Below are positions 50,736 to 60,719 of a stretch of DNA of 64,000 nucleotides, one piece after another. The stretch is taken from the NCBI GenBank assembly GCA_003024785.1, contig PUQB01000197.1, forward strand, positions 125,001-189,000. The letters run 5' to 3'. Every line of letters begins with the position of its first letter. The stretch's first letter is position 1. The translations under genes were made by a program, and so were the position numbers. The DNA is from Selaginella tamariscina. Its lineage: Eukaryota > Streptophyta > Lycopodiopsida > Selaginellales > Selaginellaceae. A model generated the notes under the pieces. It made no database searches. It was given only the letters and a program-made list of their open reading frames with translations, and was not told the DNA's origin.

Positions 50736-53632
50736 ATGCAGTTGAAGTTCTTTCTTTTTTTTAGTGAGGACGACTTGGAGGAGGCATTCAACAAAAAGAG
50801 AGGACATGGGAAAGCAGATCCAAAATGCAAGAAGGCAAAGAGCGATAAGGAGCCGAAGGAGATATACAGCATATCGACTAGCCTACATTTGGAGAGCTTA
50901 GCAAACCTACTCGACAAAATTATTATAAAGGGACTTGGTGATCCTCCTAATGTGCCAATCTGTACAATGCATCAAACGAGGTGGTTCGACGAGTGAACCC
51001 AGGGGACTTGGACAAGCTGGTGTCATTGTTGAAGAAGGCTAGTTATCTACGCAACATGGCCTTGTTCATTCTGTCCATCGGAGATCCACTCACTGCTGAG
51101 GAGCTATCAGAGCTGTTGAAGGACATGGTTCAATACGAACAGCATCGGTCTTTTGAGCAAGCTCTTAGTCAACCGAAGTATAAACAGTGGGCTTCGAGGC
51201 TATCAAACCAGAAGTTCAACTATTGGGACGGGAACTATAGGCTATAGGCTTTGCAGAAGCTCTACCGGAAGGATGCATAGGACAACCAATAATGGGCTAT
51301 TTGTGTTCGATCGAGTTTCATCTCCACAGAGAACCTCGACAATCTTCAACTGGTTTTGATGTTCTAATCGATAAACATGTGATTATTTTTGTTAAGATTC
51401 TAAACTTACAGTTTCAATGAACAGATCTTCAGCAACACCTGTGAAAACAACACTACCACATATTCTACTCGCTGTAAAGACGGTCTGCACTAGTACTGAA
51501 GGAACTAAGAAAATCCTCAAGTCGCTCACGGAGGTTGATCGTCTTGAGGTGCGAAAGTGGAAGGAGAGTGCAATGGGAAAGGCAGCTTGGCATCCTCTTC
51601 TGAACATGATCTGCACAAAGATTCTTTTCAAGGTAACCTTCGGTTTAATTGATAGGAAAGAAGTTTTTAACTGATTCTATGTGTAGAATAAGATTGACGA
51701 TGATCTCGATAGAGCCTTCACCACTGCTAAAGGCAATCCACAGCTTGAATTGAACCTGAAGTAGCTAGTGTACACGAAGCATGACAAGCGTATGCACAAG
51801 TTCCTCTCTATCATAGACCTAGAGTTGGGGGAGGAGTGGTTCCAAAAGGTGACGAACATCTCTCATAAGCAGTGTCATTGAATGGGCATTGAGAAGCTAT
51901 ACGTGATGCCAAAGGCGAAGATTTCAAAACATGGTGCGACTCCGATACTTGAACAAGCTCACTCGTCTTGAATCCAAGGCAGAACAACAAACACTTGGGC
52001 TACCATGCATGTAGGACAAAGAGTGGTTTACCTTGGACTTGTATTGGAAGGCTGTGCATGAGGAAGCCATTTAGATCCTAAAGGGACTGCAAGAGGATGG
52101 TGAAGAAGTTGGAACGGATGTGGACTTCATGAGTTGTTTGACGAGATGCGAACTCGGAGCAAGTGCCTAGTCTTTTAGCCCTTCCATAACTGCATACGAT
52201 TCACTTATTTGATGGAGCCGAATGAGTTTCTAGAGCATGAGGAGTCTGCGCGTTGAATGATATGGAGGTAAGCTTTCATTCCAGCATTGTTACTGACTAA
52301 CTTTGTGTATACTAGCAAAGAAAATGGCTCCATTTCAGATGATGAAGCTATAGACAAATCATACAAGCGAGCCTCACATGTGGTCGAAGAGCAGAGGAGC
52401 TCTAACACCATTTGAACACGAGCATGTTCCATTTGGCTCGACTGTCCTTCGTAGTAGCCGAGCTCACTGTTTGATGTGCATGCCAATGATCTTCCAGCAA
52501 TTGTTTGAGAGCCAGACGAAGTAGAGGCTATCAAGAAGAGCAAGATGAAGAAGACGGTGCGGAAGACATCTACACCTGCAAAGGCATCAGGAGTGGGACC
52601 AAGCTCTTCTACGGCACCTCCACCGGCAATTGACTTTACACTCGATGAGGTGCAGCCACTCGTAGTTGGTTTGAACATCAAGGACGACTTGATGACCTTC
52701 ATCCCGACACTAGCTGCATCCCGTGGATTCCACCTTTCGAAGGACGCATGGTCCGGACTCCAACAAAAATGTCTAAGGAACAAGAGAAGAATTTCCACAA
52801 GGTGTACACGAAGCTCCGACAACATGTTGACAAACTACAAACGACTGAGTCACAAACGCTGTTCCAGGAAGTGGCAGGTGAATACGACTTCAACCTCATC
52901 ATCCTCAACTTGCCGAATGAGCTTGTATATGGAGGTGCTAGCATCAACAAGGACATTGTGCAACTAGATCCAATGAAGTTTGAGGAGGCCTTGCAATTTA
53001 ATGGAATGCACTTGACAGCGAGTGGTTTCATATTCATCTTCGTGACTTCTCCTTCGGTTTTGGCGGTAATTTAGGCAGCGGCGGTAATCAACCTGGAGGT
53101 TGCAGGGACTTACAACATCTACCGTGCACGAGGCTGGGGATACCGTGACAAAATTAAGGTACAATAGCTTTTCATGTTCAAGTTTAACTTGGTCTATGTG
53201 GCAGGATAACTTGTTGGTTCTTTTGGTGCTGCAAAGCTTAGAAGAATCGAAAAGCCAAACCCTCTGGCGTTGACGAACATGATCCTTGTCGATACTGCTG
53301 ACTGTTTCAGGAAGCTTGGTAAAGAAGTACTTTGCTTTGTCTATCCTAATGGAAGTTTATACAGGATGATGATTCAACTAAAGAGTGTTTGACTCATGCA
53401 GCTTTTGATCGAGCGTCTTAGTAGACATGGCGACCTTGTCTGGGATATTGGTTCTAGAACCGGATCATCGTTGTTAGCTACCGTCGAGCTTGGAAGGAAT
53501 ATTGTAGGAATCGAGAAGAGTTTCGAACTCTCTAGGTTGGCAACAAACAAGCTTGTAGAGAACATTCGACCTGAGGAAATACCAACTCAGACACCTCCAC
53601 GTCCATGGTTCGAGATCTACAGCTTTGCTTAA
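50736..53632 (+). pseudogene. Degraded gene ending in a beta-class N6/N4 DNA-methyltransferase-like domain
   Basis: Plus-strand pieces: a basic N-terminus (50736-50990), then NPGDLDKLVSLLKKASYL and LTAEELSELLKDMVQYEQ (about 51000-51245), HPLLNMICTKILF (51590), and a Pro/Ser linker (52560-52630). The methyltransferase part follows: YDFNLIILNLPNELV at about 52890 stands where DPPY-type motif IV should be, with HLTASGFIFIFVTS after it. The SAM-binding motif I region VWDIGSRTGSS...LGRNIVGIEKS at 53438-53520 comes last. Motif IV before motif I is the beta-class order. The usual DPPY reads NLPN and FxGxG reads IGSRTGS, so catalysis is doubtful. The pieces need one-base shifts and have internal stops. 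Confidence 0.6.
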
Positions 53633-54208
53633 TATGAAAAAGAAACTTTAGCTGCTGTGTATTAAATAATAAGTTAAACTAATATAAAAAAAGAATAAGG
53701 TAGAAATATAACTGTTTTACTTGAAAACAAATTTTTCCGACTGAGGCCAAAACTGCCAACCAAAAGGAATATTCTAGAATATTCAAGCCAAGGCCTCCTG
53801 GGCCCCAAGCCTCCAGAATGGCGGCACTCATTTGCTCCTTATCCATAATTTCACACTAAGAATCTTTATTAACCATTTACACACACCATGAATTCATGCC
53901 TAATGTAAAACAAACAATTACTTCTTAAAAGGCGACTAAGCACAGCCATGCCTTAGAAATATTCCTCCATGCATTACTCCAACATGTTAGTTATAATTTA
54001 ATGCATTGAAGTTAATGTTTAACAAAATTAACTATTAGTGAATTGGTTTTAGTTCCGATTTAAATTCCTTGAACTACGGGTAAATATTTTAGGGAAACCA
54101 GGCGGCCAGGTCAAGACATTCAAGCACGAGTCCTCAACAAATAGCGTCTTAAAGAGCTGTATGGTGGACTCAGTTGTCACGTATATATCACGTATAAATA
54201 TAATATAC

Positions 54209-55371
54209 CTGTATGATGTCCAGCATTTCCAAACTCTGTGAAAACACAAGTTTTTGTCCTTCCTTTGAAGGAGATTTTCCTGCAGAAACAAAAACTATAA
54301 GAGCTTCGTTCCCATGGATGTAATACATATGTGCATAATGCATGTACGCACACACAAGTTTTTTATGGATACATATCTTCTTCGGTATCTGTATCGTTAA
54401 GATTAACGTTATGCACATATGCAAGTCGAGACTATAATGCTTGTGTAGACGTGTGCATGTACATCTATGTATACTGACATTATGTGAATTATGTAGCAGA
54501 ATATATATCTATGTATACCAACTGCATTTAATACGTAAGTATATTAAACATATATTTATACATTATACAGTGCACGCACGCACGCACACAACACACACAC
54601 AAAAAAGAAAACATACTGTCAAAGCAGCCAAAGGGAAGGACTGATGAGCAGTGTGACCAAGTATACATCTCGCACTGCAAAATAAAAAACAGATATATAG
54701 TTGTATAATTAATTAAATTAGAATAAATAACTAGCCGCTTACGAATTACACCTGTTTATTAGTTAGTAGCAACCAAACGATTATGTCATTCTTTTTAGCG
54801 AGCCTTTGCATTGACTGACTACTATCCTGGGTATTTGGGAACATCTCGCTCTTCATGGTAAGGTGCAATGCGTTCTCACAGCTCCTGCAATACGCACGCG
54901 CAGGTACAGTAAAACCTGAGCAACTGCTGACCCAATTCGTTTGTCTGTCTGAGGCATGCTTGTCGTTGCCACTTAAAATGAGATTTTCAAACTTAGCCGT
55001 AATCACACGATTAAACAGAGAATAAGATAAATATCTTACTCTCTGCTATCACCTAGAAGCTGTGGGCAGCAGAAGTCACCTTGCATATTACATACCATTT
55101 ACATAATAGTGCACATATGTATAGACTTGTTTAGATTTAGATAGCTCGTATACTAGATGCATATGTGTACATATTATGGTATATAAAGCTTACTCTTGCA
55201 CTTCTTTCCCAGTCCTCAGTGGGGAAGTAGAGTTTTAGGAGCAACGATTAACGCCCTCTTGGTTTGTCTTGACCAATTAGTCCGAATAGAAATGCAGCGA
55301 TCTGCAGTATGACGTTTTTCACATATTGCACATGCAAATACAAAATTATGTGTATATACATACATGCATAC

Positions 55372-55450
<79 letters not shown>

Positions 55451-56453
55451 TTGTAATTGCACATCCAAAACCGACATAGAACGCCGTTGAGATTAAATAT
55501 GTGAAAAAGCATCTCTATTGCAGATATCTCAATAACGGTCAATATATGATTTAAGCACACAGATATATAGTACAGAGACAAAGACAAAGACATGCTTTAA
55601 CAGTTAATGCTAAACATCAGCGAAGATATTTAAAACATAGACATATAAAGTGTATAAATATGTATTATTCAGCTAACCTGCAAGGTTTTACCAAGGCCCT
55701 GTCATCCCCAAAAATTACACCCATCCGCTTAAGGTGCAAGCCCCATAACCAACGCCTTCACGTTGATGAGGGTAAAACATTGTTTGAACCTTCGCAGGCA
55801 AAACGAAATTTGTCTTTTCTTTCCCGAAGCTCGATCAAAGTTGCTATTTTCATCATCATCGTCGAGAACTTGTATTCCATCTATTAATATTAAAATTTAC
55901 AAGTTAACACGTACACACGCGTGTGTAACTAATTATATATGTTTCATTGTGTGCAACAACATTCTTTTTGTAATAAACTCTGATATATAATTCAAATCAG
56001 ACACTTACGTTGCATATAGATCGGTAATTAAAACGTTATATTTGTATAGCATTTTCATGACAACAAATTATTTTATAAATAACATTCTGCTAAAGCTAAT
56101 AATGGATGAACCAACTCCAAATTAATATGATGATAATAAACTTACCGGTTTCGTTTTCTGGACAGGATGTGGCAGATTCGTAGCTGCTTAACGAGAAAGT
56201 GTCCAGGATCTTCGGTTTGACTTTGAGCTGAGTATCATTGACTTGCCCGGTCAACGGCTTCACCTTCTTGGTCAAGGAGAGTCCAGCCAGCTTGTTTACG
56301 AGTACATCGTCAACGCCATCGTCAACGTCGACTATTGACACATGGCTCTCGCTTGAGTCACTCGGTAGTTCTATTAATTGCGCCAGCCGCCAGCTCAGCA
56401 GCCATTGGTAGGCTCTTCCTGTCTAACCTCGCATAACCTTCTCCTTCCCGGAA
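54209..56453 (-). pseudogene. ERCC6L/PICH-like SNF2 helicase remnant (CHR24 type)
   Basis: SNF2 translocases of this group act on DNA/chromatin, animal PICH on ultrafine bridges. Read leftward, exons fit GT-AG rules. 56146-56453: acidic N-terminal region. 55678-55880: MFYPHQREG then GDDRALGKT, helicase motif I, one base out of frame. 55194-55301: IAAFLFGLIG and VAPKTLLPH, motif Ia. 54752-54884: LTMKSEMFPN and NDIIVWLLLT. About 54618-54670: PLAALT in the second frame. 54209-54279: FSQSLEMLDIIQ, motif IV. The DEGH (motif II), motif III, V and VI exons were not found, and at least three exons are frameshifted. It is therefore a remnant or a gene too fragmented to work. Confidence 0.75.
55376..55446. 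repeat. Compound (CATA)n-(AT)n-(GA)n microsatellite
   Basis: CATA units, then TATATA, then about 60 bases of GA/AG repeats, inside an intron of the helicase remnant. Confidence 0.93.
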
Positions 56454-57104
56454 CTGCAAAAAGCGTCACTTTCCATACTAGTGTACATGGATAGATATGT
56501 CTATATCCTTTGTTTCTTCAGTGGATCACAGTCCAAAGCCGCATTGGAGATTCATCATATAAAGCACCAGGTGCTAGTCATATGTGTAACCATTTACATT
56601 TTTGCATGTGCACGATACGCATACATGCATATAGAAATGTGTGTTCCTAGATGTTAGTTTTATCTGTATTAAATAGTATGAATATATAGCTACTAATGTG
56701 TATACGCTGTTCTGTATATAAATATATGTCTGCAAACATATACAACACATACGTACATCTGTTTACGCATTGTGATATGTACATGTATATTATTGTATAG
56801 CCGTAACTAGGTGCATGCATGTATGTATACCATTTGTCGTATATAATGAGTCATTGTTTTCAGAGACAACGTCAATCGGTGTGCATGATCTTCTCTATAG
56901 AAAAGAATCAAATAGTGCACAACACACACACATGTAAGCGCATAAGGCTTTAAACATAAAAAGTGCTTATTTACCGAGCACATCTTGTGATGGAGAAGCA
57001 TGAATTCAACAAGGGAGAATTTCAGAAACCGCTCACAGCATTATCTAACAAAATCAAATAGCCATCCAGACTGAAACCATATTACTGTGTAAATGTATGT
57101 TACC
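56454..57104. other. Spacer between helicase remnant and Crinkler gene
   Basis: AT-rich with GTATA/CATAC words like those in the nearby introns. No coding signal. Confidence 0.45.
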
Positions 57105-57136
57105 CCATAGCACTCCCTACTTAGGGAGTGCTATGG
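57105..57136. repeat. Perfect 15-bp-arm palindrome
   Basis: CCATAGCACTCCCTA followed by CT and its exact reverse complement. Nearby DNA repeats parts of it (CCCATAGCG at 57160, TATGGGGTGCTCCC at 57419). It could be a MITE-like end, a terminator-like hairpin or a chance palindrome. Confidence 0.95.
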
Positions 57137-57497
57137 AGTAAATTTCCTCCGCCAACCCCATAGCGCTATTGGGTGTCCCTTAGTGCGTTGACTGCTAAGT
57201 GGGGTTGTCCCCACACCACACAAATCTCAAAAAAGAAATTTAAGGGGTGAAATGGCGGCCTTTGTAAATTTTAAACGCACCCATAGCCACACGTGTGAAC
57301 CACGGTGCATGCAAACCCTACCCGTGAACGCCAAGTATCCATGCAGTGCGTGGGGCGTAATTAATTTGGTAACCTATGGTGTGACTAAGTGGCAGTGTGG
57401 GGCACAATATTTTTTTGTTATGGGGTGCTCCCCCACACCAAACACTCGGGGCACTAGCTCTAGGTCGGAGGGATCTTTCAGGAATATGCTGGCATGT

Positions 57498-57504
57498 TAT
57501 AAAA
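57498..57504 (+). promoter_or_regulatory. TATA box of the Crinkler gene
   Basis: TATAAAA 31 bases upstream of the ATG at 57529, leaving a very short 5' leader. The sequence is a good TATA match in a locally less AT-rich stretch. Confidence 0.6.
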
Positions 57505-57528
57505 CAAGTGTTGCCCTAACTTTGACAT

Positions 57529-60500
57529 GGCGGCGGAGCAAAAGATCTGCGTTGCGTTGCGCTCAGCTGACGGCGCTTTTCTGAAAGAGGTGAAGTTCAG
57601 ACCTCCACTGCCAAAGGAACAAGTGATAGAATTTATTGAGAAGGCTTATGGAGTTGGGACTCTTGAGTACGCCGATGGGGATGCAGTTGTTGAGGAAAAT
57701 CTGGGGGCTGGTCCGTACGTATACAGAGCGACTGCAACAAATCTCCCAGGTCCCCATTTTGTTGTGGCATCTCTTCTGTTTCTTGTTGTGCTCCATGTTG
57801 CGTCTCTTCGTTGTTTCAAAGGGCTGTTTTGATTTGTGTCTGTATGTCCCTTGTTTTCGGCTGTGGATCTTGTTTATACTTGTGCGCTTAGTGTTTTGGA
57901 TCTGGTTTTGTGCTTGTGTGCCTTGCCCTGGATCTGGCCACCAGATCCAGGCCCCTTGTTTTCCAAGGAAGCGGCTGGTTTTGTTGTGTTTAGTGGATCA
58001 TTTGTGTTTCCTCTTAATCTCCCTTGTTTTGGCGTCTCTTCTGTTTCTTGTTGTGCTCCATGTCGGTGGCGATGGCCTTGTTCTGCTGACAGATTTGTGT
58101 TTGTTCACAGTGCTCGGTAGATTTTTCAGTGTCCGCTCCTTGCTTTCTCTTATTGGTATGTGGGTTTAGTAGTCCAAGGTTTGTGTTGGCTATGGGTGCT
58201 TCCTTGCTGTGCTCTTCTCTGCTTCTCTGCGTTTTATGAATGGTTGTTTGCATTTGCCTTTTTCATTGTGCGGGCAGTTATTTCTACGCTGTTCCAGGTA
58301 TTGCTTTCTTCTGATATGCCGCTTTTGTTTTGCCCTCTTTCTTTGTGATTGCATGTGTTTTGTCTTGATTTCGCCCTGTGGTTGCTCACATCTGTGTGTG
58401 TCATGCTTTGGCTATGGCGTCTTGAGTGTATGTCTTCTTTTTATTTGCCCAAGATGTGCTTTTGCCCCTTGTTTGCGGCTGTTTTTCGTGCAGACCAGAC
58501 GCCCCGTCTTTGAGCAGCTCCAGAGATGCCCCCATGGTTGCCTTCTCTCGATTGAGTGTTTGGCTGATGTCATAGGGATTGTGTCACAGGTGTTCTGTGC
58601 TCTGCATGTGTTAGATGTGTTGTTGTTCTGTTCGCTTTTACGTGGCTTTAGCCATGCCTACATGTAGCACTGATTTTGTGTCTTCTCCTGCGTTCACTAA
58701 ACCATGATATATTTTGGGCTACTTGTCAGGTACCAATCTTCTGCTTCGTTGCCGGCAATCTTTGCATCTTCGCAAGTTTTTGTTTGGTGATGCAATTGTC
58801 GATTTCGACAACAATTACTACTGTCGGTGGCCAGATTTTGATAGCCTTCTGAGTGACATTGAGGACGGAAGATGGCTGCTTCTCACAGCGCCATGGCAGT
58901 CCGGGAAGACCACCCTGCTCACAGCACTGGGAATCGCACTCCAGGAGAGAGGTTACTTGGTGGTGATGACTACACTCGACGATAGAATGGTGGCCTTGGG
59001 CAACAACAAACGGAAAGACGAAATGGAAGCTGCCGAAGATTTTTACAGCTGCTTGGTGGACAAGATTTGCGTAGCAAGCAGCGAGCTGAAGAGACCAGCA
59101 AAGTTGACGGCGGTGACTGATGTGTTTAGAGTTCCAGACGGTGAGGAACATTTCAGGAATGTGATATGGTTAGTCGATGAAGCACAGATTCTCAACCACA
59201 TTCATCACCACACTGGCTATGCAGTAGGCACTCTCCTCTCCGGCTTAAGGGAAGCGAAACGGGAAGCTGTCTCTAGGAACAAACTTGGGAAGTACCGGCT
59301 TCATAGCTTCTGCCTTTGTGGTCTGCCAGAACTCGCCGCTATAATTGGGATGCCAGAACGCAGCATATTGCGGACCCTTATGTACCCTCGAGTCCTCAAC
59401 ACAATCACGATCCACTTCGCCCGCATCTTTCAGGCTGGTCATCTCCTCTGTCCAAGCAAGTTGCGAGAGAACACTGGAAACTAGATGAGCAGCAGGTTGC
59501 AAAGATGCTGGATGACTACTCCGGGACCGGAACATGCTCTTTAAGGTATCGTTTGAAGGAGAAGAAGACGAAGAACACCATCGACAAGCCATCTCAGCAA
59601 TTTCCGAAAACATAATCGAGCTTACGTCCGGACACACTGGCCTTGTTGGTAGCTGCTGCGACTTCTTGCAACGTACGGAAGTGCGATCCTTTGAGCATTG
59701 GCTCCAGTTGGTGAGAAGAGGACGTGTGAAATCCATGCATTTGAAGATACAGTTTATGGGAAAATGGTTCGTGTAGTTGCTGATTATCCCGACCGCATCA
59801 AGAGCGTTATACTGCGTTGCATCGATAGCCTTGATGGGTCCACCGGCGTGGATGATTTTGACACGGTTTTGGAAGCCATTGACGACGGTGTCTTGGAGAA
59901 GAGTGGCACTTTGGAAGTTCGGTTCACTTCACCGTTGCTGTTGTCCGCTCTACTGGAGAGTTGCAAGTTTGCACCGCTGCAAGTCTTGCCAGCACCAACG
60001 GCGTCACTGCTGGAGATTTACGAGACTGGGATAGCTTTCATGAACCCCGAGGTTTTTATGAGGCCTAAGGTGTTGAAAGCGTCTGGGCAGCCATCCGAGT
60101 ATATCTTACAGTCGCAGTTTTTCAGGGGTTTGATGTTTGCTATGGAACAGGGCCTTTACACTCTTCACAAGTACCATGTGTTTGTAGAGGTCAAGGAAAG
60201 GGATGAGAATGGAATGAGGACTAAGAGAATGGACGGCTACATGGAAAACTCAAACGCTCCCAAGCAGGGAATGGAACTTCAGGTTGGAAATCCCAGCGGG
60301 AGACGAGGAAGACAGTGAAAGAGCACCTGGAAAGGTGTGCTTACTATAAGCGGCTTCACAGGTGTGAGATGAGCTATATGTATTTTGGGTCGGGGAGGAG
60401 GATGTGACAGGTGCCAAGGCAGTTATGGAGGAGCTGCAAAGCTGCTATTCAGGAGTCAGTTGTTGGTACGTGAGTTTTGTGCGGGAGGAGCGAGCCTGGA

Positions 60501-60580
60501 CGATTGAAAGGCTGAAAGACGATGGGGAATGGGTTTCTACGAGGAAGATGTGCCACCAGACTTCCCCACCTTCTTGTTGT
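57529..60580 (+). pseudogene. Crinkler (CRN)-type NTPase-nuclease gene, frameshifted
   Basis: CRN/CR-toolkit proteins combine a ubiquitin-like header, a STAND-like P-loop NTPase and a nuclease domain; they are known as effectors in oomycetes and fungi and occur in other eukaryotes. Exon 1 (57529-57749) encodes a short beta-rich header, VALRSADGAFLKEVKF. A 980-bp intron with GT/AG ends follows. Exon 2 from 58730 holds Walker A (APWQSGKTTLL) near 58890, Walker B with the acidic pair (VIWLVDEAQIL) near 59163, and a possible sensor (FCLCGLPEL). The C-terminal part, 59700-60320, ends with VFVEVKERD and KRMDGYM; then, out of frame, EHLERCAYYKRLHR suggests the PD-(D/E)xK-like nuclease seen in this family. 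Reading frames change near 59440, 59560, 59690 and 60290, so no intact protein is made as written. Confidence 0.75.
57750..58729 (+). other. Intron of the Crinkler gene with internal repeat
   Basis: Pyrimidine-rich intron bounded by CAG/GTCCCC and TTGTCAG. A 29-bp sequence starting TCTCTTCTGTTTC occurs at 57770 and again at 58035 with nearly identical flanks. Long T/G-rich reading frames here have no recognised content and are treated as chance. Confidence 0.65.
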
Positions 60581-60719
60581 CGTCGTTGGCTGCAGGGAAG
60601 GGACAAAGCTTCTGATGTTAACACATGCAGTTTATTTCTTGTTCTTAAGCGAATACAAAGCTTTATTCTGCTCTAAAAATCTAGCTGTGCAGTACAAACG
60701 TATTAGGAAACAACCACCC

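Noticed and set aside
57836-58667. Cys/Leu-rich plus-strand reading frames suggesting a membrane protein
   Set aside because: They lie in a GT/AG-bounded intron, overlap in several frames and owe their composition to T/G-rich DNA.
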